The notes: generated by a model from the letters alone, not told the origin. A DNA stretch of 64,000 nucleotides from an uncultured Lachnospiraceae bacterium (GCA_947564305.1 CANOBT010000009.1:5057-69056), one strand, 5' to 3'. Shown: positions 23,658-31,840, counted from the first letter of the stretch. Translations and numbers: made by a program.

Positions 23658-23682
23658 AGACCTTTGTAGGTCTTATTTTTAT
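23658..23682 (+). terminator. Terminator after the fibre cassette
   Basis: AGACCT-TTGT-AGGTCT followed by TATTTTTATT. It lies outside the inverted repeats, so it would end fibre transcripts in both orientations. Confidence 0.75.
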
Positions 23683-23712
23683 TCAAAAATTCAAGAAAGA
23701 GAGGAAAAAAGA

Positions 23713-24096
23713 ATGGAAAAAGAAAAAATCGTGCTGAAGGATGGCACGGAAATCACGATTGAAAATGGGGCGGTTGAAAACTGTGTCCAGGTAGTGCTCC
23801 CGGATTTGGATGGATTTAAGGAGCTGTATGCGAAGTTCACAGAATCTAATCTGGAAAGCTACAAGATTCTGAATGCGGACGGCCTGACCTGCGCAACACT
23901 GGAAAACAAGTATCTGAAGAATACCGTTGTAGAGCAGGTGAAAGACGGGTTCTTGATATCCTTCAATTTAGCAGATATTAATATGGTCGATAAAAGGCTT
24001 ACGGCTCTGGAATCCGGTCAAGAGCTTCAGGATGGCGCAATCCAAGATTTGGGCGAGACAGTCAGTGGAATAGTGGAAGGGAGTGAGAATTTATGA
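23713..24096 (+). CDS. Phage protein upstream of the lysis genes
   Basis: This 127-residue protein starts after AGAGAGGAAAAAAG. An N-terminal beta region (IVLKDGTEITIENGAVEN) is followed by a C-terminal helix with QELQDGAIQDLGETVSGIVE. It resembles small proteins that precede the holin in Clostridia phages, but I cannot name the family. Its end overlaps the next gene by four bases. Confidence 0.7.
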   Translation: MEKEKIVLKDGTEITIENGAVENCVQVVLPDLDGFKELYAKFTESNLESYKILNADGLTCATLENKYLKNTVVEQVKDGFLISFNLADINMVDKRLTALESGQELQDGAIQDLGETVSGIVEGSENL

Positions 24097-24218
24097 TTAG
24101 GTTTTATGTAGAGAAAATCCTGAAAGGCACAATTAATCCAAATACAGGTAAAGCATGGACCGTGGAAGATGTACCTACACTGTGGCGTGCGAAGGTGGCA
24201 AAAGAATTGGAAAAATAA
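24093..24218 (+). CDS. CD1375-like small phage protein
   Basis: A 41-residue protein starting in an ATGA overlap. It contains VEKILKGTINPNTG and WTVEDVPTLWRAKVAKELEK; the pattern of a hydrophobic start, a glycine turn and DVP-x-x-W-R matches the short CD1375/XkdX-type proteins found just before holins. The function is unknown. Confidence 0.65.
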   Translation: MIRFYVEKILKGTINPNTGKAWTVEDVPTLWRAKVAKELEK

Positions 24219-24243
24219 AAAGATAAGAAAGGAACGGAAAGAT

Positions 24244-24669
24244 ATGAAAGAAGGAATTTGTACAAGTGTTGGAATTGTGGGAAGTTTTGTAGTGTCACTT
24301 TTTGGAGGATGGGATGATGGACTAATGACATTGATTATCCTTATGGCTATTGATTATGTATCTGGTCTATTGGTTGCAGGGATTTTCCATAACAGCAATA
24401 AAACTGACACCGGGACGCTTGAGAGTACAGCTGGATGGAAAGGGCTTTTCAGAAAGGTCATGACACTGCTGTTTGTTTTAATTGCTTACCGGCTGGATTT
24501 AGCTTTAGGAGTTAATTATATCCGGGATGCAGTAATTATTGGGTTTATGGTAAACGAACTTATAAGCATTGTGGAAAATGCCGGGCTGATGGGTTTGCCT
24601 CTCCCCAGTATTATTGCTGATGCTATTGATGTGCTGACGAAAAAATCTGAAAGTAAGGGAAATAAATAA
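24244..24669 (+). CDS. Holin (toxin secretion/phage lysis holin family)
   Basis: This 141-residue protein has an N-terminal hydrophobic segment, the conserved MTLIILMAIDYVSGLLVAGI, and further membrane helices (MTLLFVLIAYRLDLALG and the following stretch), ending in a charged tail. This is the Phage_holin_4 pattern, which includes TcdE-type holins. It should form the membrane lesion that releases the amidase. The ATG at 24244 is preferred because of AGGAACGGAAAG just upstream. It lies 24 bases before the endolysin. Confidence 0.9.
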   Translation: MKEGICTSVGIVGSFVVSLFGGWDDGLMTLIILMAIDYVSGLLVAGIFHNSNKTDTGTLESTAGWKGLFRKVMTLLFVLIAYRLDLALGVNYIRDAVIIGFMVNELISIVENAGLMGLPLPSIIADAIDVLTKKSESKGNK

Positions 24670-24693
24670 TGCAGTAGCAGGAAGGAGAATATC

Positions 24694-25458
24694 ATGCCGA
24701 AATTATTTATAATCGCAGGCCATGGCGCAGGAGATCCGGGAGCCTGCGGCAATGGATACACTGAGGCTGAGCGGGTGAGGGCCCTTGCTCAGAGGATTAA
24801 AATACTGGGCGGGGATAATGTTTTACTTGGGGATGTGTCCAGAGATTACTATGCCGACAATGGCATCAGCACGCTTGACATTCCGGCGGATTATCAGATA
24901 ACAGAGTTACATATGGATGCCGGAAGAGAAACGGCTCAAGGTGGCCATGTGCTCATAAAAGATGGATTTGAACCGGATGAATATGATAATGCGCTTGCAG
25001 ATATGTTGGGGGAAATTCTTCCAGGGAGGAGCAGCCTGATTGTAGCCAGAGGAGATTTAGCAAATATGGATAGAGCTGCAGCGCGGGGGTATGGATATCG
25101 GCTCGTAGAATTTGGTTTTATTACCAATGCTGAGGATGTAAAAATTTTTAATTCCCGTATGGGTGATATCGCTCGTGGCGTGCTGGAGGCGTTTGAAATT
25201 ACACCAGTCGGAAATACAACATCAAAAAACAGCAATACAGAAGGAGACAAAGAAGAAATGAAAGAGATTTGGGCAGTAGAAGGAATCGCAACACAGTACC
25301 TTTTTGACGGATGTCATTTACATGGGTTTACATCACAGAAGGAAAAAGATTTGTTTGTAGAAGCGTATGAACGGGTTACAGGAAAGAAAATTGGAACCCA
25401 TCGTTACTCACAAGCTGATTTCAAACAGCTCAGAGCCTTGCTCAATAGAATTGGATAA
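24694..25458 (+). CDS. Endolysin, N-acetylmuramoyl-L-alanine amidase
   Basis: This 254-residue lysin has an N-terminal Amidase_3-type zinc domain (residues 1-165), with IIAGHGAGDPGACGNGYTEA supplying the first histidine and a metal-binding Glu, ITELHMDAGRE a second histidine, and YRLVEFGFITNAED the catalytic Glu. An Asn/Thr/Ser linker follows, then a C-terminal domain (about 185-254) ending in RYSQADFKQLRALLNRIG, probably cell-wall binding. It cleaves the peptide side chain from peptidoglycan at the end of infection. AAGGAG precedes the ATG. Confidence 0.9.
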   Translation: MPKLFIIAGHGAGDPGACGNGYTEAERVRALAQRIKILGGDNVLLGDVSRDYYADNGISTLDIPADYQITELHMDAGRETAQGGHVLIKDGFEPDEYDNALADMLGEILPGRSSLIVARGDLANMDRAAARGYGYRLVEFGFITNAEDVKIFNSRMGDIARGVLEAFEITPVGNTTSKNSNTEGDKEEMKEIWAVEGIATQYLFDGCHLHGFTSQKEKDLFVEAYERVTGKKIGTHRYSQADFKQLRALLNRIG

Positions 25459-25490
25459 TGGCACAGGTCATTAGATTAGTAGAGTGGAAT

Positions 25491-25525
25491 TTGATAGGCG
25501 GGGTTCAGCTCCGTCTATCAATTTG
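25491..25525 (+). terminator. Hairpin after the lysis genes
   Basis: TTGATAG and CTATCAA with an inner CGG/CCG form a strong stem (25491-25521). Only TTTGAG follows, so it may be a weak or factor-aided terminator of the late operon. Confidence 0.55.
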
Positions 25526-25530
25526 AGTAA

Positions 25531-25560
25531 TTGACAATCAGGAGGGCGGGGGCTTATAAT
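25531..25560 (+). promoter_or_regulatory. Consensus promoter of the CRISPR array
   Basis: TTGACA (25531-25536), 18 bases, TATAAT (25555-25560): both boxes match consensus exactly. The start near 25567 gives a leader of about 125 bases before the first repeat. No coding region lies downstream, so the array is the apparent product. Confidence 0.8.
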
Positions 25561-25690
25561 GTGTAAAAGACAGGATTTTCAGAAAAGCCCAAAAATGAGG
25601 TCGAAAAACCTTGTTTTCAGAATATTCAGATAATTACTTGCAAAAATAGGCCCGGGAAGCCGCATAAACAGAGGGCTCCCAGAGAGTAGC

Positions 25691-25945
25691 GTAGAAATGA
25701 GGAAAGCCCGATGTAGGGCATTGACACTTTTAATCTTAAATATTCTTTCTCCTCATTAACTTCAGTAGAAATGAGGAAAGCCCGATGTAGGGCATTGACA
25801 CTGCGATATGTCTTTGCATCCGTTCCGTCCTCTTTTTGTAGAAATGAAGTAGACCCGATTAAGGGTATTGACACCTTCCCTGGTTGTTTTTTTTCCCTGG
25901 TTGTTGTTGTAGAAATGAAGTAAGCCCGATTGAGAGCATAAAAAG
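25691..25945 (+). CRISPR. Mini CRISPR array, 4 repeats and 3 spacers
   Basis: Repeats of 37 bases lie at 25691-25727, 25765-25801, 25838-25874 and 25909-25945; spacers are 37, 36 and 34 bases and unrelated in sequence. Repeats 1 and 2 are identical. Repeat 3 has several changes. Repeat 4 is degenerate at its 3' end, as expected of the distal repeat, so the array reads left to right, in agreement with the promoter. Each repeat begins GTAGAAATGA, has a GCCC/GGGC hairpin and ends ATTGACAC, resembling the 8-base handle of class 1 (type I/III) arrays. No cas genes lie in the window. Confidence 0.82.
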
Positions 25946-25990
25946 AACAGCATCCATACTCTGAAAAGTTGGATGCTGTTTCTGTATAGT
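25946..25990 (+). terminator. Terminator of the CRISPR array (possibly bidirectional)
   Basis: AACAGCATCCA (25946-25956) pairs perfectly with TGGATGCTGTT (25970-25980), immediately after the last repeat, followed by TCTGTATAGTTTTT. On the - strand it runs into CTTTTTATG. Confidence 0.75.
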
Positions 25991-26120
25991 TTTTACATAT
26001 TTTCTGAAAATAAGTATTTGCAACGTCAGGCGGTGATATTTTTGATAATATCACCTTCAGAAAGGCTTAGCAAACAATTTTTTGAGTTTGCCCCTTTCTT
26101 GCCCCTCTTTTTACAAAATG

Positions 26121-26169
26121 GAATAAAAAAATACCGAAAACCCTTATAAAATAAGAATTCCGGTATTTT
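26121..26169 (-). terminator. Terminator of tRNA-Leu
   Basis: On the - strand AAAATACCG pairs with CGGTATTTT (26169-26161 with 26136-26128) and is followed by a run of T. It sits nine bases beyond the tRNA. Confidence 0.85.
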
Positions 26170-26177
26170 GGTTTAAT

Positions 26178-26260
26178 GCGGAAGATGGGACTTGAACCCA
26201 CACAGCTCGAAAGCTACAAGATCCTTAGTCTTGCTCGTCTGCCAGTTCCGACACTTCCGC
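26178..26260 (-). tRNA. tRNA-Leu (anticodon AAG)
   Basis: The 83-base sequence on the - strand folds as a class II tRNA: acceptor stem GCGGAAG/CTTCCGC, D-arm, anticodon stem CAAGA/TCTTG with loop CTAAGGA (anticodon AAG), a long variable arm (AGCT/AGCT) and a T-arm with TTCAAGT. CCA is not encoded. Its 3' end faces the prophage, making it a plausible integration target, although the attachment core cannot be proven without the left end. Confidence 0.92.
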
Positions 26261-26521
26261 ATTTATGGTTTGTAACAACCACAAGACGTATCATACTATT
26301 TCTGACAAAGATTGTCAACTGATTTTTTTAATTTTTTCTTATAAATACTTGATTTTTTTTATTGCTTTCTACGAAAAAGCAATTTTTAAATTATACGCAC
26401 CTAAAAATGAATCAAAATCCTTTTGAATGCATAATACTTCTGAAAAGGTATTTGCATACATTATACGCGGGTAGCACAAAAGAAGATATCCGATAAAATA
26501 AAACTAATGGAGGAATGAATT

Positions 26522-26929
26522 ATGGTGCGTAATCGAGTAAAAGAACTGCGGAAGGAAAGGAATCTGCGTCAGGAAGAACTGGCATCCAGGGTAAACATAT
26601 CACAACAGACGGTCAGCCGTATTGAGAATGGAGAGAATGCGCTTGCGGCCGATGTTTTAATTGCTCTTTCCAAGTATTTTGGAGTATCGGTAGACTATAT
26701 CCTGTACCTTACCGACTCAAGGCGGGGAGGAGAAAGCCAGATAGAGTTTAACGAGATTTTGGAGAGGAATTATAGTCTTTGCCGCAGGTATGAACAATTG
26801 GAACAAAAAAATCAGGAATTAATTTTTCGCCTTACTGAGGAATTGGAAAGCGGGCAGCGCTTGAAGGAGAAGTTCCTGAAAAAGAAGCCCGGAAATAAAA
26901 CCGTGCAGGAGGAGTCGTCAGAATTATAA
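26522..26929 (+). CDS. XRE-family transcriptional regulator
   Basis: A 135-residue protein with an N-terminal helix-turn-helix (residues 4-58: KELRKERNLRQEELASRVNI, then SQQTVSRIENGE) and a C-terminal charged helix (EQLEQKNQELIFRLTEELES) likely to form a coiled-coil dimer interface. GGAGGA precedes the ATG. A strong terminator follows, so it is monocistronic. It lies on the host side of the tRNA; its target is unknown. The 261 bases upstream, to the tRNA, are AT-rich with short repeats (GCATAATAC, GCATACATTATAC) that may be operator sites; nothing else is seen there. Confidence 0.85.
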   Translation: MVRNRVKELRKERNLRQEELASRVNISQQTVSRIENGENALAADVLIALSKYFGVSVDYILYLTDSRRGGESQIEFNEILERNYSLCRRYEQLEQKNQELIFRLTEELESGQRLKEKFLKKKPGNKTVQEESSEL

Positions 26930-26943
26930 AATGATTATTTTTG

Positions 26944-26982
26944 GAAGGTGTCTGTTAAATTCAGGCATCTTCTGTTTTTTTG
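26944..26982 (+). terminator. Terminator after the XRE gene
   Basis: GAAGGTGTCTG (26944-26954) pairs with CAGGCATCTTC (26962-26972), followed by seven T. Confidence 0.88.
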
Positions 26983-27002
26983 TGATTTATTCTAATTATT
27001 AT

Positions 27003-27031
27003 TTGCGTATATATGATGTTTTTGTTAGAAT
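27003..27031 (+). promoter_or_regulatory. Promoter of the nucleotidyltransferase operon
   Basis: TTGCGT (27003-27008), 17 bases, TAGAAT (27026-27031), 55 bases before the start codon. Confidence 0.6.
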
Positions 27032-27086
27032 AAAATCATAGGAAAGGTGGAAATAAATACTAAAAATCAAGATTGGGGGAAAAGAG

Positions 27087-28010
27087 ATGAAGAAACCAGT
27101 ATTAGTGATCATGGCGGCAGGAATGGGCAGTCGTTATGGCGGCTTGAAGCAGATCGACCCTGTGGACGAACAGGGACATATCATTATGGATTTTTCTATC
27201 TATGATGCAAAGAGAGCAGGATTTGAGAAGGTTGTATTTATTATAAAGAGGGAGAACGAAAAGGACTTCCGTGAAGCCATTGGCAGCAGGGTAGAGGCCT
27301 ATATGGAAACTGCCTATGCGTATCAGGATATCCTGAATATTCCGGAGGGATTTGCAGTGCCGGAAGGTCGCATAAAACCATGGGGGACAGCACATGCAGT
27401 GCTAAGTGCCATTCACGAGGTAGATGGTCCATTTGCGGTGATCAATGCAGATGATTATTATGGAAGAGAGGCATTTCAAAAAATTTATGATTATCTTGCA
27501 ACACATGTGGATGACGAAAAATATCGTTATGTGATGGTTGGTTATCAATTGCAGAATACATTGACAGACAATGGACATGTGGCGCGTGGAATTTGTGAGA
27601 TTAATGAATCCGGGGAATTGATAGAGGTGGTAGAGCGCACAAGGATTGAGAAGAGGGATGGAGGTATTGCATATACGGAGGATGATGGTTCATCATGGAA
27701 CTTTATGCCTGGCGAGAAGTTGGTTTCCCTTAATATGTGGGGATTTACGAGGAGCATTTTGGATGAAATCCAGTCAGGTTTTCCTGCCTTTCTGGAAAGA
27801 GGGATTCGAGAAAATCCGCTCAAATGTGAATACTTTCTTCCAAGTGTAGTCAGCAGGCTGTTAGAGGAAGGCAAGGCATCTGTAAAGGTTCTTTCTACAG
27901 TAGATAAATGGTACGGGGTGACTTATAAGGAGGATAAACCAGTAGTTACCGCTGCTATGCAGAGGCTGAAAGAGGAAGGTGTATATCCGGAAAAATTATG
28001 GGAGGTATGA
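27087..28010 (+). CDS. Sugar-phosphate nucleotidyltransferase
   Basis: This 307-residue enzyme has the nucleotide-binding start VIMAAGMGSRYGGLKQIDPV of NTP transferases, a later metal-binding FAVINADDYYG, and GTAHAVLSAIHEV. It should convert a sugar-1-phosphate and NTP to NDP-sugar and pyrophosphate. The next gene, four bases away, encodes a NahK-like sugar 1-kinase, so the pair probably phosphorylates and activates a salvaged hexosamine or related sugar. The substrate is inferred from the neighbour. Confidence 0.85.
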   Translation: MKKPVLVIMAAGMGSRYGGLKQIDPVDEQGHIIMDFSIYDAKRAGFEKVVFIIKRENEKDFREAIGSRVEAYMETAYAYQDILNIPEGFAVPEGRIKPWGTAHAVLSAIHEVDGPFAVINADDYYGREAFQKIYDYLATHVDDEKYRYVMVGYQLQNTLTDNGHVARGICEINESGELIEVVERTRIEKRDGGIAYTEDDGSSWNFMPGEKLVSLNMWGFTRSILDEIQSGFPAFLERGIRENPLKCEYFLPSVVSRLLEEGKASVKVLSTVDKWYGVTYKEDKPVVTAAMQRLKEEGVYPEKLWEV

Positions 28011-28014
28011 CAAG

Positions 28015-29121
28015 ATGGAAAAGTGGAAAGGAAAAGAGGAAGCGATTGCGAATTTTTGTTTTACTGGAAAACTAGTTTCGCAGTGCACCTATGGAAGCGG
28101 GCACATCAATGACACTTTTCTGCTGATTTTTGAAGAAGCACCGGACAGACAGAACAGGAAAATCTTACAGCGTATGAATAAGAACATTTTCACTAAACCA
28201 GTGGAATTGATGGAAAATGTGATGAATGTTACTACATATCTGAGAGAACGGATTGTGGAGAATGGAGGAGACCCAGACAGGGAAACTCTGAATGTCATTC
28301 CTTCCCTGGATGGAAAGCCTTACTATATGGATTCAAAAGGAGAATACTGGCGGGCATATCAGTTTATTGCAGGGGCATCCTGCTATGATCAGGTAAAGAA
28401 GCCGGAAGATTTTTATCAGAGTGCGGTTTCTTTTGGACATTTCCAAAGATTATTGGCAGATTATCCGGCTGACACTTTGCATGAGACTATTCCGGGATTC
28501 CATGATACGGCGGCCAGATTTGACGCATTGAAACGGGCTGTGGAGAGAGATGTCTGCAAACGGGCAGAGTCTGTAAAAGAAGAAATTGAATTTGCATATG
28601 CACATGAAAAAATCGTGGGCGTACTGGGTGAAATGTTGTCCAATCAAGAGCTGCCGCTTAGAGTGACACATAATGATACAAAGCTGAACAATATCATGAT
28701 TGATGATGTTACCGGAAAGGGTATCTGTGTGATTGATCTGGATACAGTTATGCCAGGACTTGCAGTCAATGATTTTGGGGATTCCATTCGATTCGGCGCA
28801 AGCACTGCGGCAGAGGATGAAACGGATTTAAGTAAGGTACAGTGTGACATGGAATTGTTTGAGATTTACACAAAGGGTTTTATTGAGGGCTGTGGGGGAA
28901 GCCTGACCCCGAAGGAGCTGGAGATGCTTCCTATGGGGGCAGAGGTGATGACCTTTGAATGTGGAATCCGTTTTCTTATGGATTATCTGGAAGGAGATCA
29001 TTATTTCAAGATTCATAGAGAGGGACAGAATCTGGACCGATGCAGGACACAGTTCAAACTGGTGGAAGACATGGAAAAGAAGTGGGATATTATGAGGGAA
29101 ATTGTCAAAAAATATAGTTGA
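28015..29121 (+). CDS. NahK-like sugar 1-kinase (APH fold)
   Basis: This 368-residue protein has the phosphotransferase (APH/choline kinase-like) fold: a glycine-containing start TYGSGHINDTF, the catalytic loop VTHNDTKLNNIMIDD (H-N-D-x4-N) and the metal-binding VIDLDTVMPG. N-acetylhexosamine 1-kinases of the galacto-N-biose pathway have this length and these motifs. ATG 28015 is four bases after the nucleotidyltransferase stop, with GGAGG inside that gene's end. A role in mucin- or glycan-derived hexosamine salvage is likely in a gut bacterium. Confidence 0.78.
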   Translation: MEKWKGKEEAIANFCFTGKLVSQCTYGSGHINDTFLLIFEEAPDRQNRKILQRMNKNIFTKPVELMENVMNVTTYLRERIVENGGDPDRETLNVIPSLDGKPYYMDSKGEYWRAYQFIAGASCYDQVKKPEDFYQSAVSFGHFQRLLADYPADTLHETIPGFHDTAARFDALKRAVERDVCKRAESVKEEIEFAYAHEKIVGVLGEMLSNQELPLRVTHNDTKLNNIMIDDVTGKGICVIDLDTVMPGLAVNDFGDSIRFGASTAAEDETDLSKVQCDMELFEIYTKGFIEGCGGSLTPKELEMLPMGAEVMTFECGIRFLMDYLEGDHYFKIHREGQNLDRCRTQFKLVEDMEKKWDIMREIVKKYS

Positions 29122-29188
29122 AAAATTATGGGATGTCCTACAGAAATTGACAGAATATTTACAGCAAAAAAAGAGGAGGATGAAGAAA

Positions 29189-30727
29189 ATGCTAGAAAAA
29201 GTGGATTTGTCAAAAAAGATGTCAAAGGAGGAATACAAAGAGAAGATGCCGGCTCTGGAAAGCAGGCTGGGGGAACTGCAGAGACAGTGTAAGAGCCTGG
29301 GAATTCCGGTTATGATTGTATTTGAGGGCTTTGGCGCGGCAGGCAAGGGATTGCAGATTGGAAAATTGATTCAGAGTCTGGACCCGCGGGGGTTTGAGGT
29401 ACATGCTGTTAAGCGGGAGTCAGAGGAAGAAAAGATGCATCCGTTTATGTGGAGATTTTGGATCAAGACACCTGCAAAGGGACGAATCGCTATTTTTGAC
29501 GGAAGCTGGTATCGTAAAGTTTTGATTGACCGGTTTGAAAAAAATACGAAGAAGTCAGAACTTCCGGATGCATATCATTCCATATGCTCTTTTGAAAAGC
29601 AGTTGACAGAGGATGGAAATGTGATTGTAAAACTGCTTTTGGACATCAGCAAAAAGGAACAAAAAAAACGCTTTAAGAAATTGTTGAAAAATAAGGAAAC
29701 CGCATGGAGGGTGAGTGAAGGCGATCTGGAGCGGAACGAACATTTTGACGAATACCAGTCTATCATGGAAGAGATGCTGCAAAAGACAGATACAGATTAT
29801 GCACCATGGACGGTAGTGGAGGCCATAGACAAACGTTTTGCGACTGTCAAGATTTATTCTGCGGTGATTAAGGCTATGGCAGAGCAGATTGAAAAAGTAC
29901 AGCATGAGAAAGCAAGAGAACAGGCTGTCAAAGCAATCAGGGAAAAGGATGGAAGTGAGGGGATTTCCTCTGTTGCTAAGGAGGCGGCAGAATATGTAAA
30001 TAATCTGCAGGAATCTGTGCTTGCAAATGCGGATTTGTCTTTAAGCTATACGAAGGAAGAGTATAAGCAAAAGCTGAAAGCACTGCAGAAAAAGATGGAA
30101 ATTTTACATGGAGAATTATATAGGAGAAGGATTCCGGTAGTTCTGGGATTTGAGGGTTGGGATGCAGGCGGAAAAGGCGGAGCCATCAAACGTTTGACAG
30201 AAAAGATGGATTCACGCGGATATGTGGTGAATCCGACAGCTTCACCGAATGATATTGAGAAGGCACACCATTATCTTTGGAGATTTTGGCGTGCAATGCC
30301 AAAGGACGGACACGTTGCTGTTTTTGACAGGACCTGGTATGGGCGTGTCATGGTGGAGAGGATAGAGGGCTTCTGTACAAAGCAGGAATGGCAGAGGGCA
30401 TATAAAGAAATTAATGATATGGAGAAAGATTTGGCAGATTCCGGTGCAATTGTGATGAAGTTCTGGATGCAGATTGACAAGGATGAGCAGGAACGACGGT
30501 TCAAGGCTCGTCAGGAAAACCCGGAAAAGCAGTGGAAGATTACAGATGAGGACTGGCGCAATCGGGAAAAATGGGATCAATATGAAGATGCGGTAAATGA
30601 AATGCTGCTGCGGACCTCTACGGAATATGCTCCATGGGTCGTGGTAGAAGGAAACTGCAAATATTATGCCAGGGTGAAAGTGCTCGAAACCGTTGTGGAT
30701 GCGATTGAAAAGCGGTTGGGAAAATAA
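29189..30727 (+). CDS. Polyphosphate:AMP phosphotransferase (tandem PPK2)
   Basis: At 512 residues the protein holds two PPK2 domains. The first (about 30-255) has a Walker-A-like GFGAAGKG and FDGSWYRKVLIDR; the second (about 285-505) has GWDAGGKGGAIKRL, RPWFWR-like RFWRAMP and FDRTWYGRVMVER. Two-domain PPK2 proteins transfer phosphate from polyphosphate to AMP, giving ADP. The ATG at 29189 is preferred over upstream in-frame starts because GAGGAGG is then nine bases away. It is probably co-transcribed with the preceding kinase. Confidence 0.9.
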   Translation: MLEKVDLSKKMSKEEYKEKMPALESRLGELQRQCKSLGIPVMIVFEGFGAAGKGLQIGKLIQSLDPRGFEVHAVKRESEEEKMHPFMWRFWIKTPAKGRIAIFDGSWYRKVLIDRFEKNTKKSELPDAYHSICSFEKQLTEDGNVIVKLLLDISKKEQKKRFKKLLKNKETAWRVSEGDLERNEHFDEYQSIMEEMLQKTDTDYAPWTVVEAIDKRFATVKIYSAVIKAMAEQIEKVQHEKAREQAVKAIREKDGSEGISSVAKEAAEYVNNLQESVLANADLSLSYTKEEYKQKLKALQKKMEILHGELYRRRIPVVLGFEGWDAGGKGGAIKRLTEKMDSRGYVVNPTASPNDIEKAHHYLWRFWRAMPKDGHVAVFDRTWYGRVMVERIEGFCTKQEWQRAYKEINDMEKDLADSGAIVMKFWMQIDKDEQERRFKARQENPEKQWKITDEDWRNREKWDQYEDAVNEMLLRTSTEYAPWVVVEGNCKYYARVKVLETVVDAIEKRLGK

Positions 30728-30766
30728 AAAAGGAAATTCCTGGCAAGTTTTGAATATAATAATAAT

Positions 30767-30815
30767 AGCAGGTCGTGTTTGTCCATAAGATGCCGTGAAG
30801 ACACGCCCTGCTGTC
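30767..30815 (+). promoter_or_regulatory. Leader hairpin before dgt
   Basis: AGCAGGTCGTGT pairs with ACACGCCCTGCT (one mismatch) around a 24-base loop. No T-run follows. It may protect or regulate the dgt mRNA. Confidence 0.35.
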
Positions 30816-30838
30816 TCATGGGAAGAAGGGACATACTT

Positions 30839-31840
30839 ATGAGGATCAGAGAGCAGTTGGAGGAGAGGGAACTGGAATATTTAAGCCCATATGCCTCGCT
30901 GAGCAGAAATTCAAAAGGACGTGACCGGGCGGAGCCGGAATGTGATATCCGTCCGGTATTTCAGCGGGATAGAGATCGAATTCTGCATTGTAAGGCATTT
31001 CGACGCATGAAACAGAAAACCCAGGTGTTCCTGCAGCCGAAGGGCGATCATTACAGGACCAGGTTAACCCATACATTAGAGGTGTCACAGAATGCCCGCA
31101 CGATTGCAAAAGCACTGCGTCTGAATGAAGATTTAGTGGAGGCTATTGCTCTTGGTCATGACCTTGGTCATCCGCCTTTTGGCCATGCAGGGGAACGAGC
31201 TCTGAATATGGTGTTCGGGTTCGCACACAATAAGCAGAGTGTCCGTGTTGTGGAATGCATTGAGAGACAGGGAGCAGGTCTGAATCTGACATGGGAGGTG
31301 CGGGACGGTATTTTAAATCATAAGACCGCAGGAACTCCCCATACGTTGGAAGGACAGGTGCTGCGCCTGTCAGACAAGATTGCCTATATAAACCATGATA
31401 TCGATGATGCAATCAGGGGCGGTATCCTTACAGAAGAAGAGATTCCGAAAGAGATTCGCAATGCGTTAGGGAATTCCGGAAAATGCAGGCTGGACACGAT
31501 GGTGCATGATGTGATTGTTCATAGCATGGACAGGCCGGAGATTGTGATGTCTAGGGAAGTCAGTGAGGCGATGGCAGATTTGCGCAGCTTTATGTTTTCG
31601 CATGTGTATATGAATCCTAAGGCGAAAGGGGAGGAGGACAAGGCGATTCGATTGGTACACCAATTATATGAATATTATATCAACCATTTGGAACTGCTGC
31701 CGGAACAGTTTCTGCGTGCTATGGAGCTGCCAGGAAATTGCCAGGAGCAGATTGTGTGTGATTATATTGCCGGAATGACAGATAATTATGCTGTAAAGAA
31801 ATATGAAGAATATTTTATGCCTGAAGCCTGGACAAATTGA
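30839..31840 (+). CDS. dgt: dGTP triphosphohydrolase-like HD protein
   Basis: The protein is 333 residues from ATG 30839, which follows GAAGAAGGGA; the frame extends upstream to 30779 but without a good start. The HD-domain metal ligands are in TRLTHTLEVSQ and ALGHDLGHPPFGHAGE, followed by the family motif HNKQSVRVVE. It hydrolyses dNTPs to deoxynucleoside and triphosphate, or is a related phosphohydrolase. Location directly before dnaG and rpoD is the standard Clostridia arrangement. Confidence 0.9.
   Translation: MRIREQLEERELEYLSPYASLSRNSKGRDRAEPECDIRPVFQRDRDRILHCKAFRRMKQKTQVFLQPKGDHYRTRLTHTLEVSQNARTIAKALRLNEDLVEAIALGHDLGHPPFGHAGERALNMVFGFAHNKQSVRVVECIERQGAGLNLTWEVRDGILNHKTAGTPHTLEGQVLRLSDKIAYINHDIDDAIRGGILTEEEIPKEIRNALGNSGKCRLDTMVHDVIVHSMDRPEIVMSREVSEAMADLRSFMFSHVYMNPKAKGEEDKAIRLVHQLYEYYINHLELLPEQFLRAMELPGNCQEQIVCDYIAGMTDNYAVKKYEEYFMPEAWTN

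Noticed and set aside
25626..26054. 142-codon frame on the - strand across the CRISPR array
   Set aside because: The open frame arises because repeat plus spacer lengths happen to leave no stop; the translation contains the same peptide repeated from the repeats.
26032..26055. GGTGATATT/AATATCACC palindrome as a terminator
   Set aside because: No T-run follows on either strand; it is only noted as a possible site near the prophage end.
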